Origin: Brachybacterium tyrofermentans
GTDB lineage: Bacteria; Actinomycetota; Actinomycetes; Actinomycetales; Dermabacteraceae
Assembly (NCBI RefSeq): GCF_014897585.1
Contig: NZ_JABUXW010000024.1
Location: 1-61,978, forward strand
Length of the DNA: 61,978 nucleotides
Direction of reading: 5' to 3'
A program made the translations under genes and the position numbers. The notes beneath the pieces were generated by a model. That model had not been told where the DNA came from and made no database searches. It saw only the letters and a list, made by a program, of their open reading frames with translations. Shown piece by piece: positions 16,382 through 24,655 of this stretch (position 1 is the first letter of the stretch; each line of letters opens with the position of its first letter).

Positions 16382-16876
16382 ATGGACAGCCCCGCGATCC
16401 GCGTACGCGACGCCACGAGCGACGACGTCGAGGCGCTGACCGGTCTCGCCGCCCAGGTGCAGACTCTCCACGCCGAGGGCCGACCGGATCTGTTCCGACC
16501 CGCTGATGGCGATGCGCTGCGTGAGTTCCTGACCGCGCGCCTCGCCGATCACTTCATCGTGCTCATCGCAGAGGACCTCGACAGTCACGCTCTCGGATAC
16601 CTGCTGGCGGAGGTGACCTCGCGACCCGAATCCCCCTTCCAGCTCGCGCACACGGCCATGTACGTCCATCACATCGCGGTGGATGCGGGTGCCCGCCGCC
16701 AGCGCGTGGGCGAGCTCCTCATGGACGAGATCGCCGAGCGTGCACGGCAGGCCTCCGCGAGCACCATCCGCCTGGACTCGTGGTCCTTCAACACCGACGC
16801 CCACCGCTTCTTCGAGGCACAGGGGTTTGCGGCATCGCGGGTCATCTTCGAAAGGCCGGCCGACGCGGCGGAGTAG
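16382..16876 (+). CDS. GNAT family N-acetyltransferase
   Basis: A 164-residue acetyltransferase with the full GNAT fold. Residues 1-40 give strand beta1 and helix alpha1 (IRVRDATSDDVEALTGLAAQ), and YVHHIAVDAGARRQRVGELL (about 96-115) is motif A, with R-R-Q-R-V-G in place of the common R-x-x-G-x-G/A. The tail SWSFNTDAHRFFEAQGF is the usual end of the aminoglycoside-6'-type GNATs. The acceptor is unknown. It starts 21 bases after the DinB-like gene. Confidence 0.85.
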   Translation: MDSPAIRVRDATSDDVEALTGLAAQVQTLHAEGRPDLFRPADGDALREFLTARLADHFIVLIAEDLDSHALGYLLAEVTSRPESPFQLAHTAMYVHHIAVDAGARRQRVGELLMDEIAERARQASASTIRLDSWSFNTDAHRFFEAQGFAASRVIFERPADAAE

Positions 16877-16923
16877 CTCGATCGTCGAGGGCTCGAGCCG
16901 AGCGCCGCGCCTACACTCGGCGC

Positions 16924-17565
16924 ATGGATCGCGACGACCTCCTCGAGCACATCACATCTCGCCGTCGAACAGCACAACATCCCCTCGTCGTCGGGATCTC
17001 GGGATACTGCGGCTCTGGGAAGTCGACCCTGGCCCGTGACCTGGTGGACTCGTTCTCCGGTGCGGTGCGACTGCGCGGCGATGACTTCCTCGATCCATCC
17101 CGCTCGCATCAGCGCTCGACCGACTGGGACGGCGTCGATCGGGCACGCCTCGTCACGGAGGTCCTGGAGCCTTTCCGTGCTGATCTGCCCAGCACCTTCC
17201 GTCGCTTCGACTGGTCCACCCGTGCCTTGGCCGACCCCGAACCGATCCCGCGCACCGATCTCCTCGTCGTCGACCTCATCGGGCTCTTCCACCCCGAAGC
17301 GCTCGCGCACCTCGACATCCGGATCTGGTGCGATGTCGAGCTCGAGGTCGCTGCCCGCCGCGGCCTCGCCCGGGATCGAGCGCTCGGCCGGAACCATGTG
17401 GCTCTGTGGCACGACGTCTGGATCCCGAACGAGCGCGACTTCGAACAGAACTTCTCACCCCGGGACCATGCTGACCTCTTCTACGTCCTGCCGGCTTGGC
17501 GGGGCGCCGGTGCGTCCACGGAGAGCACTCCCGGAGCAGCCATGCCCGAGGGTCCGACGCGATGA
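16924..17565 (+). CDS. Uridine kinase-like P-loop protein
   Basis: A 213-residue cytosolic NTPase. GISGYCGSGKST (residues 22-33) is the Walker A loop and LLVVDLIGLFHP the Walker B-like strand; RLRGDDFLDPSR resembles the substrate-binding strand of uridine/pantothenate kinases, and IWCDVELEVAARRGLARDR the lid region with two Arg. FEQNFSPRDHADLF fits the end of this family. The natural substrate is unclear. Its TGA overlaps the ATG of the next gene (17562), giving tight translational coupling. Confidence 0.8.
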   Translation: MDRDDLLEHITSRRRTAQHPLVVGISGYCGSGKSTLARDLVDSFSGAVRLRGDDFLDPSRSHQRSTDWDGVDRARLVTEVLEPFRADLPSTFRRFDWSTRALADPEPIPRTDLLVVDLIGLFHPEALAHLDIRIWCDVELEVAARRGLARDRALGRNHVALWHDVWIPNERDFEQNFSPRDHADLFYVLPAWRGAGASTESTPGAAMPEGPTR

Positions 17566-17951
17566 CCGCGACGACGCGGCGAAGGGTGTGGACGATCGCC
17601 ATCGTCGTCGTCGCGATCCTCGCCCTGCTCTACGGAGGCCGCGTGGCGGTGCAGTTCATGGGAGCTACGGAGGGCGATGTGCCTTCCGCGTCCGACATCC
17701 CGCTTCCCGACGGCGCCACGATCGTCGGTGAGAGCCGTGACTGCGGGAGTGGAGGCTGCTGGGTGACGTTCTCGGTGCAACCCCCACCTGGCCAGTCGCC
17801 GGCCGAGCTCGCCCAGGAGCTGGGGGCGACCCCTCAGCTCGAGATCCCCGGGACGTTCCTTGACCCGCGCACGACGTGGCTGACGGCAGAGCCGAAGACC
17901 GACGTGCTCTCCGTGCAAGCGGACTACTTCTCCCAGCGATGGACCCCGTAG
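17562..17951 (+). CDS. Membrane-anchored small protein coupled to the kinase
   Basis: A 129-residue protein with one N-terminal transmembrane segment (WTIAIVVVAILALLYGG, residues 9-25) and a soluble outer domain of about 100 residues. The domain contains DCGSGGCW, two close cysteines that could form a disulfide. No lipobox is present. I do not recognise the family. The start codon overlaps the stop of the uridine-kinase-like gene (ATGA), so the two proteins are made together and may work together, which is an inference. Confidence 0.65.
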   Translation: MTATTRRRVWTIAIVVVAILALLYGGRVAVQFMGATEGDVPSASDIPLPDGATIVGESRDCGSGGCWVTFSVQPPPGQSPAELAQELGATPQLEIPGTFLDPRTTWLTAEPKTDVLSVQADYFSQRWTP

Positions 17952-18038
17952 CCGACCAATGCCGTCGGGCGGAATGGCTCATACCGGCCAGCTGCCGTGC
18001 GCTGGGCGCAGCTTCGGCCGCTGGCTAGGATCAGCCGG

Positions 18039-19061
18039 ATGAGTCCAAGCTTCCCCGCCCCGCTGGTGCCCGGCGACGTCGTCGGCGTGACGAGCCCGTC
18101 CTCCGGGGTGCCCGCTGACCTGCAGCCCCGCCTGGACGTCGCCGTGCAGGTCGTTCGGGATGCCGGCTTCGAGGTCGAGCTCGGCTCCTGCATGGACGGC
18201 TCGGGACTCGTGAGCGCGCCGGCCGCGGAGCGGGCTGCGGAGCTCCAGCGGATGCTGGTGGACCCGTCGGTCCGCGCGATCGTCCCGCCCTGGGGAGGCG
18301 AGCTGGCGATCGACCTCATCCCCCTCCTGGACTGGCAGGCGATCGCCGCGGCGGAGCCGACGTGGGTGGTGGGGTTCTCCGACATCTCCACGCTCATCAC
18401 CCCGCTGACCCTGCTCACGGGATGGGCCACAGTCCACGGTCAGAACCTCCTGGACACCCCGTACGCGATCCCCGAGGGTCTGCTCGGATGGCTCGACCTC
18501 GTGCAGCTGCCCGTCGGGTCCACGTTCACGCAGTCCTCCCCCGGTGTCTACCGACACGGCTTCGTGGACTACGTCGAGCACCCGGAGGTCGACGAGTACG
18601 TGCTCGACACCCCCGGCAGCTGGTGCCGGCTGGACTCCCTGGGCGGTGACGTCGACGTGACGGGCCGCCTCCTCGGAGGATGCATCGAGACCCTCTCGAA
18701 CCTCGCCGGCACCCGCTATCTCGACCCCGCACCGTTGGCCGCGGCCGGTGACGGCCTGATCTTCTACGTGGAGGCCACCGGGGACGACGCGGCCGAGATC
18801 TGCCGGAACCTCCACGGCATGCGACTCAGCGGGTTCTTCGACGGCGCCTCGGCCATCCTCGTCGGACGAACTCCTGCGCCGTCCCTCGAGACCCTCACCC
18901 AGCACGAGGCGGTCATCGACGCCCTGGGCTCCCTGGGCGTGCCGCTCCTCGCCGACGTCGAGTGCGGCCACATCGCGCCGTACATGCCGCTGGTGAACGG
19001 GGCGCTGTGCCGCGTCGAGCACACCGCCGGGACGTCGCGCCTGACCCAGACGCTCGCCTGA
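18039..19061 (+). CDS. S66 family peptidase (LD-carboxypeptidase/MccF-like)
   Basis: A 340-residue serine peptidase. The N-terminus PLVPGDVVGVTSPSSGVPAD is the S66 start; VVGFSDISTLITPL carries the nucleophile Ser (near residue 113) in G-x-S-D; GCIETLSNLAGTRYL holds the conserved Glu; and LADVECGHIAPYMPLVNG contains the final catalytic His in G-H. LD-carboxypeptidases trim tetrapeptides in wall recycling, whereas MccF relatives cut aminoacyl nucleotides such as microcin C. The length and the lack of a signal peptide allow either. It stands alone between the small membrane protein and a dehydrogenase. Confidence 0.85.
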   Translation: MSPSFPAPLVPGDVVGVTSPSSGVPADLQPRLDVAVQVVRDAGFEVELGSCMDGSGLVSAPAAERAAELQRMLVDPSVRAIVPPWGGELAIDLIPLLDWQAIAAAEPTWVVGFSDISTLITPLTLLTGWATVHGQNLLDTPYAIPEGLLGWLDLVQLPVGSTFTQSSPGVYRHGFVDYVEHPEVDEYVLDTPGSWCRLDSLGGDVDVTGRLLGGCIETLSNLAGTRYLDPAPLAAAGDGLIFYVEATGDDAAEICRNLHGMRLSGFFDGASAILVGRTPAPSLETLTQHEAVIDALGSLGVPLLADVECGHIAPYMPLVNGALCRVEHTAGTSRLTQTLA

Positions 19062-19171
19062 GAACGGTGCCCTCCGTCGCAGCACACGGATCTCGCAGTG
19101 ATACCTTCGCCCTCGTCAGCTGGCCTCGCAGGGTCGGCGCCATGCATCCAGTCCGTCGGAAGGCAACCGTC

Positions 19172-19765
19172 ATGAAGGTGCTCGTCATCGGAGCGACCGG
19201 GAACATCGGCCGCGTCGCAGCGTCCGCGCTCGAGAAGCAGGGGCACGAGGTCGTCCGCGCCTCCCGGTCGGGCGAGCCGTCGGTCGATCTGGCCGATTCA
19301 GCGTCGGTCGCCGCGCTGTTCGACGCGGTCGGTCCGCTGGACGCCGTGGTCGTCACCGCCGGTGGCGTGCCCTTCAAGCCGGTCACCGAGCTCACGCGCG
19401 AGGACTATGCGGACGCGTTCGCCGTGAAGACTCTCGGGCAGCTCGATGTGGTCCGCCATGCCTTCGACCATCTGAACGCCGGCGGTTCGGTCACGCTCAC
19501 GTCCGGGGTCCTGTCCCGCGAACCGATCGCCACCGCCGCGGCCGCCGCGGCCGCCAACGGGGCGATCGAGTCGTTCGTGACCACCGCGGCGACCGAGGCA
19601 CCGCGCGGCATCCGCCTCAACGTCGTCTCCCCCGACGTGCTCGAGAACTCCCCGCACTTCCACGCGACGTTCCCCGGCCACCGGCCCGTCTCCGACGAGG
19701 AGGTGGCCAGGGCGTTCGTCCGTGCGGTCGACGGGGTGGACACCGGTCGGACGATCATCGTCTGA
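19172..19765 (+). CDS. Short-chain dehydrogenase/reductase
   Basis: A 197-residue SDR, short for the family. The nucleotide-binding GATGNIGRVAA motif is at residues 7-17, followed by RASRSGEPSVDLAD. TSGVLSREPIA replaces the catalytic Ser region and the YxxxK pair is not evident; an AAANGAIESFV stretch occupies that place. Such atypical SDRs occur in actinobacteria and may bind NAD(P) without standard catalysis. GGAAGG precedes ATG 19172 at a good distance. An upstream in-frame extension lacks coding character. Confidence 0.82.
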   Translation: MKVLVIGATGNIGRVAASALEKQGHEVVRASRSGEPSVDLADSASVAALFDAVGPLDAVVVTAGGVPFKPVTELTREDYADAFAVKTLGQLDVVRHAFDHLNAGGSVTLTSGVLSREPIATAAAAAAANGAIESFVTTAATEAPRGIRLNVVSPDVLENSPHFHATFPGHRPVSDEEVARAFVRAVDGVDTGRTIIV

Positions 19766-19813
19766 CGCACACCGCCCGATCGTTCGAGCACCCCCGAGGG
19801 CGCTCCGCACGCA

Positions 19814-21418
19814 TCAGCCGCGCGAGACCCGCTCCGGGAAGACGTCCGGGTGCTTCTCCTGCACGCGCGAGAGCCGCCAGCGGTCCGGGAACAGCGCGAC
19901 AGGCTCGCCGCTGGGTCGGAAGAGCACCTCGACCCCGCTGATCGACGCGATCGTGGAGACCTCGGAGCGCGCGAAGGGGCGCGACAGGCTGTACGGCATC
20001 GGCGGATCGAGCGCGATCTCGACCCCGAACTCACGACGCATCCGCTCGTAGACCACCTCGAACTGCAGTTCGCCGACCGCTGCGAGCACCGGCCCGCCGG
20101 GGCTGCCGTTCGAGTCCCGGAGCAGCTGGATGGCGCCCTCCTCCTCGAGCTGGGCGAGGCCCTTGGTGAAGCGCTTGTGGCGCGCGGTGTCCAGGGACCG
20201 GGCAACGCGGAAACGCTCCGGGTCGAAGCGGGGCATGCCCGGGAAGACGACGCGACTGCCCTCGTGGATGGTGTCCCCGACGTGCAGACCGGTGGTGTTG
20301 ACGAAGCCGACGACGTCGCCGGGCCAGGATTCATCGACGGTGGCTCGGCTGCGTCCGACGAGGTGATGGGCGTACTTCGAGGACACCGGGCGACCTGACT
20401 GCGCATGACGGAGCTCCATGCCTCGGCTGAACACGCCGGAGTTCACCCGGACGAACGCGACCTGGTCGCGGTGGGCAGGGTTCATGCCCGCCTGGATCTT
20501 GAACACATAGCCGGAGAACTCGGCGTCAAGCGGCCTGGCCACCCCCGCCTCGTCGGGCCGGGGGCGGGGCGCCGGCGCGCGATGGAGGAGGAAGTCCAGC
20601 AGGTACCGCACGCCGATGTTCCCCGCGGCGGCGGCGAACAGCACGGGGGTCTGCTCGCCGTCGAGGAACGGCTGGGCCTCGAACGTCCCGTTCAGCTCGG
20701 CCGCGACCCCGGCACCCTCGACCGCCTCATGCCAGAGCTCCTCGCCCAGTCCGCTGTCGGTGGCACCGTCAACGATCTCCTCGCGGGCCAGGCGCGCCCC
20801 GGAGGCGACGACCTCATGCCGCAGATAGTTCGATGCCCCGGGCTCCAGCAGCCCGCGGAACTCCCCGGCGTATCCCACCGGCCAGTTCACGGCGACCGGC
20901 GTGCGACCCGTGGCCTCCTGGATGTCGTCGAAGAGCTCGAGGGCTTCCAGCCCCGGCCGGTCCCATTTGTTGATCACGGTCACCACGGGGAGCCCGAGCC
21001 GCCGGCAGGCGTCGAAGAGCTTGCGGGTCTGGGCCTCCATGCCCTTGGCCGCGTCGACGAGCATGACGGCGAAGTCCACCGCGGTCAGCACCCGGAAGGT
21101 GTCCTCGGAGAAGTCCGAGTGCCCGGGGGTGTCCAGCAGGTTGACGACGACGTCGTGGTAGTCGAAGCGCAGAGCGGTCGAGGTGATCGAGATGCCTCGC
21201 TCGCGCTCGACCTCGCCCCAGTCGGAGAGGCTCGCGGCACGGCTCGCCTTGCCATGGGTCGCGCCGGCCTTGTCCACCAGGCGGGCGTGCAGCGCCAGCG
21301 CCTCGGTGAGAGTCGACTTGCCCGCGTCCGGGTGCGAGATCACCGCGAACGTGCGGCGTCGCGTCGCCTCCGCGAGCACACGGGGCGAGGTCGAGGTGGG
21401 GTCCGGAGAAGTGAGCAT
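19814..21418 (-). CDS. prfC: Peptide chain release factor 3
   Basis: A 534-residue translational GTPase that recycles RF1/RF2 from the ribosome. The GTPase motifs are clear: G1 SHPDAGKST, switch I RGISITSTA, G3 DTPGHSDFSEDT, G4 NKWDRPG. The domain II/III part contains KMNPAHRD-like KIQAGMNPAHRDQVAF and the C-terminal GELQFEVVYERM, both RF3 hallmarks that distinguish it from EF-G and LepA. ATG 21418 is taken as the start; two ATG and GTG codons just upstream (21421, 21427) are alternatives. It is monocistronic and is the clearest housekeeping gene here. Confidence 0.95.
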   Translation of the reverse strand: MLTSPDPTSTSPRVLAEATRRRTFAVISHPDAGKSTLTEALALHARLVDKAGATHGKASRAASLSDWGEVERERGISITSTALRFDYHDVVVNLLDTPGHSDFSEDTFRVLTAVDFAVMLVDAAKGMEAQTRKLFDACRRLGLPVVTVINKWDRPGLEALELFDDIQEATGRTPVAVNWPVGYAGEFRGLLEPGASNYLRHEVVASGARLAREEIVDGATDSGLGEELWHEAVEGAGVAAELNGTFEAQPFLDGEQTPVLFAAAAGNIGVRYLLDFLLHRAPAPRPRPDEAGVARPLDAEFSGYVFKIQAGMNPAHRDQVAFVRVNSGVFSRGMELRHAQSGRPVSSKYAHHLVGRSRATVDESWPGDVVGFVNTTGLHVGDTIHEGSRVVFPGMPRFDPERFRVARSLDTARHKRFTKGLAQLEEEGAIQLLRDSNGSPGGPVLAAVGELQFEVVYERMRREFGVEIALDPPMPYSLSRPFARSEVSTIASISGVEVLFRPSGEPVALFPDRWRLSRVQEKHPDVFPERVSRG

Positions 21419-21567
21419 CATCAGCACTCTACGTGCGCGGGCGGAGGATGCCCCAGGGACGGACGGCCATCGACGCGCTGATCACAACGGACAGCCCTCG
21501 GCGCACACCAACCGGATCTACTCAGAAGAGAAGGGCCACCGCGCTCACTCTTCGAGCCGGCCACAAC

Positions 21568-22473
21568 TCACGGCGTGTGACTCTGCCACCCTGCATCACC
21601 TTCACCGAGGACCCTCCGGGCGTGCTCGAACTGCGGGACTGCCGCGATGAACCGCTCCCTATACCCCTCGAACTGCTCACCACCTGCCATGCGCAGTGCG
21701 CGCGAGATCGCGATGATCGAGCACGTCAGCGCGACACTGTCCCGCAGCTGACCGGGGTCGATATCGAGAGACCTCGCCCCCTCGAGATAGCTCTCCAGCA
21801 GAGATTCCACGGGGGCGTCGACCCACATGCTGAAAGTCGCGAGGTCCGCACCGATCGGGGCATGGCCCAGCTGGTCCCAGTCGATCGCAGTGACCACCCC
21901 GGCGTCGTGGCGCAGCAGGTTCCGCGGAAGGGCGTCACCGTGCGAGAGCACGTGGGGCATCTCGTCGAGCAGCGTCAGGGCGCTCGATCGACGCGACCAT
22001 ATCTCCTCCGCCAGCCACCGGATCCCGGTGTCGACGCCCTCGAGATCGACAGGGCTCGCACCGGAGGCCTCGGCCAAGCGTGCACGGTCGCGGAGCCGAC
22101 TGGTCACGAACCATCCCGGGTCCTCGATCCGGACGCTGGCGAACCGTCCCAGGGCTGTCGCAGCGATCAGCGGCGGGATCGGGCCGACGGTGATCTCACG
22201 GGTCCACAGGGTCGCTCCCGCCGAGTCCTCTTGCACATAGGACTCGGGTGCGACGAGCCCGTCGAACGCCGCCGTCATGCCCGATGAGGCGACGTCGATC
22301 TCGCGACGCCACCACCGGAAGGACCTCGGATCGCGGCTCGGGTCACCGCGTCGGATCCTCTTGACGACCCAGGATCCGTCGTCGCGTCGAGCGCGCCACA
22401 CCCCGGCGGTCGCCGCGCCCTCGCCGCCACCGAGCGCATCCCAGTCGGAGCAGGGCATCCACGAAGCCGTCAT
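21568..22473 (-). CDS. APH-type phosphotransferase
   Basis: A 301-residue protein with the aminoglycoside/choline-kinase fold. The N-lobe Lys is in SWVVKRIRRGD; the catalytic loop is VLSHGDALPRNLL (HGD and Asn) and the metal-binding Asp is in AIDWDQLG. The small-molecule substrate is unknown; many such actinobacterial proteins are annotated as resistance enzymes without proof. ATG 22473 is preferred to the codon at 22506. Its 5' end is 32 bases from the divergent NUDIX gene. It is one of five apparently intact or near-intact members in the window. Confidence 0.82.
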   Translation of the reverse strand: MTASWMPCSDWDALGGGEGAATAGVWRARRDDGSWVVKRIRRGDPSRDPRSFRWWRREIDVASSGMTAAFDGLVAPESYVQEDSAGATLWTREITVGPIPPLIAATALGRFASVRIEDPGWFVTSRLRDRARLAEASGASPVDLEGVDTGIRWLAEEIWSRRSSALTLLDEMPHVLSHGDALPRNLLRHDAGVVTAIDWDQLGHAPIGADLATFSMWVDAPVESLLESYLEGARSLDIDPGQLRDSVALTCSIIAISRALRMAGGEQFEGYRERFIAAVPQFEHARRVLGEGDAGWQSHTP

Positions 22474-22504
22474 CGGTGCAGAGTACGCGTGCTGCAATGG
22501 CCTC

Positions 22505-22921
22505 ATGCCCCATCACGTCGTCGCCGGTGCCCTCCTCGGACCGCAGGGCGTTCTCCTCGTCCACCGGAGTCCGAACCGCCGGTACTACCCGGACTGCTGG
22601 GACTTCCCCGGTGGCCATATCGAGCCCGGCGAGAGCGCCGCGAACGCGCTGGCCCGCGAGCTCCGGGAGGAGATCGGCGTCGACGCGACGATCACCGGCG
22701 CACCAGATCTGCGAGTCATGGAGAACGAGACGGCCGACGACGGGCTGGTTCTCCAGCTATGGATCGTCACCGAGTGGGATGGGGAACCTACCAATCTCGC
22801 GGCCGATGAGCACGACGAGCTGCGATGGGTCGCCGCCCACGACGTCTCCGCGCTCGATCTGGCTCAACCTTCCTACCTGGCGTTCCTCGCCGAAGCCCTA
22901 CGCCCGACCAGCGGGAGCTGA
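22505..22921 (+). CDS. NUDIX hydrolase (MutT-like)
   Basis: A 138-residue pyrophosphohydrolase. The Nudix box is complete: GGHIEPGESAANALARELREEIGV with all catalytic Glu residues (region about 40-63). The short length and the WDFPGG lead-in match MutT/8-oxo-dGTP-type enzymes, but the substrate cannot be fixed. It shares a short divergent promoter region with the phosphotransferase at 21568 and ends 10 bases before the converging HAD gene. Confidence 0.88.
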   Translation: MPHHVVAGALLGPQGVLLVHRSPNRRYYPDCWDFPGGHIEPGESAANALARELREEIGVDATITGAPDLRVMENETADDGLVLQLWIVTEWDGEPTNLAADEHDELRWVAAHDVSALDLAQPSYLAFLAEALRPTSGS

Positions 22922-22931
22922 ACTCCTCCCA

Positions 22932-23564
22932 CTATGCCGGCCGAAGTCCCTCGATCAGCTCGGCCAGCGAGCCCATCCACAGGTCCGCGAATGCGGCCTC
23001 TGCACGGCGGGCGTGGAGGTGCCCCCAGGGCCCGCGGACGATCAAGGCCGTACGCATTCCGGCGTGGCGCGCTGGCATGATGTCGTTGTCGAGTCTGTCC
23101 CCGACATACAGGACCTCTGCGGGCGCGGTCCCCGTGGCGTCTAGCGTCCGCGCGAAGAACTCCGGCGACGGTTTCGCCACGCCCCAGACGCTGGAGGAGG
23201 CGATGAAGTCCGCCGTGAAGCCAAGGTCGCGCAGCTCTTCATCCACCCCGGACGGCTGATTCCCGGCAATGCCGACGACGTGCCCCGCCTCCCGCACCGC
23301 GTGCAAGCACGCGAGCGCGTCAGGATAGAGATCGCCGTGGGTGATCGTCGGACGTTCCGTAGGCGCCTCGATACCGAGCTCGCGCCAGACGAGACGATGA
23401 TCCTCTCCGCGTTCGATCAGGGAGCCGAGCACCGCCATCAGCGTGAACGGGGTGACGCCCGTGAGCTCGGCCTGCCTGCTCCATGCGCGGGACTCCTCGA
23501 CAAGGGTCTCCCCGACGTCGAACACGAACGCGCGAAGGCCCAGTGGGAGACGTATCGAGGTCAA
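22932..23564 (-). CDS. HAD-family hydrolase
   Basis: A 210-residue phosphatase of the haloacid dehalogenase fold. Motif I is FVFDVGETLVEE, with the second Asp replaced by Gly-Glu (D-x-G-E-T), a variant seen in REG-2/HDHD3-like members. Motif II is in VVGIAGNQ, where Asn replaces the usual Thr/Ser; motif III is the Lys of GVAKPSPEFF; motif IV is LYVGDRLDNDI. The substrate is unknown. It is downstream of, but on the same strand as, the acetyltransferase at 23613, 48 bases away. Confidence 0.85.
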   Translation of the reverse strand: MTSIRLPLGLRAFVFDVGETLVEESRAWSRQAELTGVTPFTLMAVLGSLIERGEDHRLVWRELGIEAPTERPTITHGDLYPDALACLHAVREAGHVVGIAGNQPSGVDEELRDLGFTADFIASSSVWGVAKPSPEFFARTLDATGTAPAEVLYVGDRLDNDIMPARHAGMRTALIVRGPWGHLHARRAEAAFADLWMGSLAELIEGLRPA

Positions 23565-23612
23565 GGCGTGATCATTCCAGGGTCAGCGCACCATTGCCGC
23601 CCCGCGCTGAGA

Positions 23613-24191
23613 TCAGACGGTGCCGCCCTCGAGGGGAAGCTGCCTGATCACTGTCGCCGGGGTGCCCACGGCGACGACGTGGTCGGGGATGTCGCGCAGC
23701 ACGACGCTCCCTGCCCCGATCACGGTGTTGCGGCCGATGGTGACCCCGGCGCCAACAGTCACCGAGGCTCCCAGCCACGTGTTCTCGCCGATCGTGATGG
23801 GGAGGGCCTGCTCCCACCCGTCGCGTCGACGTGCGTGATCCTCGACGGGATGCAGCGCCGTCATCAGCCGCGCCCCGGGACCGAGACGGACGTTCGCCCC
23901 GATGGTGATCGCCGCATCGTCCATGAGGAAGGCATTCGCATTGACGAAGGCGTGCTCCCCGAGCTCGATGTTCCTGCCGTAGGTGCACTGGAATCGGGGC
24001 ACCACCACGGCGCCTTCCCCCACGGCACCCAGCATCGCGATCAGCGCATCACGCCGCGCCTCATCCTCGTCGGCCCCCGCGCCGTTGAACGTGTCCAGCA
24101 GTCGCCAGCAATCGCGGCGCCGGGACTGCAGCTCAGGGCCGTCGAGGTACCACTCGCCGCGCGCGAGTCGTTCAGGGTGCGTGTCCATCAT
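23613..24191 (-). CDS. Sugar O-acetyltransferase (maltose acetyltransferase-like)
   Basis: A 192-residue left-handed beta-helix acetyltransferase. The N-terminal maltose-acetyltransferase domain is ERLARGEWYLDGPELQSRR (residues 7-25), and hexapeptide repeats follow, including ITIGANVRLGPGARL, ITIGENTWLGASV and VTIGRNTVIGAGSVV. The active-site His is probably in MTALHPV. Members acetylate maltose or other sugars from acetyl-CoA. ATG 24191 (or 24188) fits the family N-terminus; upstream sequence is non-homologous. It probably shares transcription with the HAD gene. Confidence 0.87.
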   Translation of the reverse strand: MMDTHPERLARGEWYLDGPELQSRRRDCWRLLDTFNGAGADEDEARRDALIAMLGAVGEGAVVVPRFQCTYGRNIELGEHAFVNANAFLMDDAAITIGANVRLGPGARLMTALHPVEDHARRRDGWEQALPITIGENTWLGASVTVGAGVTIGRNTVIGAGSVVLRDIPDHVVAVGTPATVIRQLPLEGGTV

Positions 24192-24290
24192 TCGATGATC
24201 GCAGGAAGCGCAGGCCACCCGACGATTCATCCAGATCATCGGCCTGGCTCGTGACCTGGCGATCACAGCACGACACGGGCAGGGCCGGCC

Positions 24291-24557
24291 TCAGGAGTGC
24301 CAGAGGATGTAGTCGATGATGAAGTAGAGCACCGCCGGTGAGATCAGCTCGAGGAGCCCCAGCGGGATGGTCCACCACGATCTGCTCCGGACGGAGACGA
24401 TGAGCGACACGACCCCCAGCACGGGGACCAGCAGATAGACAGCACTGTTCGCGAAGGGCGCGATGGCGCACAGCGCCACGGACACCGCAAAGATGACCAG
24501 CGCGATGGTCCTTCCCGAGGAGGGCTCACGGGCAGCGGCTTCCTCTGTCGTCTCCAC
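24291..24557 (-). CDS. Small membrane protein, unknown
   Basis: An 88-residue protein with two to three hydrophobic helices: TIALVIFAVSVALCAIAPF (17-35), VYLLVPVLGVVSLIVSV (40-56) and IPLGLLELISPAVLYFIIDYI. The N-terminus is acidic and cytosolic by the positive-inside rule (SVRSRSW follows helix 2). No known domain is recognised. It lies between the acetyltransferase and the LCP gene with its own start. Confidence 0.6.
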   Translation of the reverse strand: METTEEAAAREPSSGRTIALVIFAVSVALCAIAPFANSAVYLLVPVLGVVSLIVSVRSRSWWTIPLGLLELISPAVLYFIIDYILWHS

Positions 24558-24655
24558 CTCGGCAGACTAGCCCGGCCTGCCTGGAGGTGGGCGATCAGAG
24601 GCGTCGCGCGGCGAGGCGAGCCTCGAGGGTTGTCAGCGGTGGAGGGACGCGCGGA

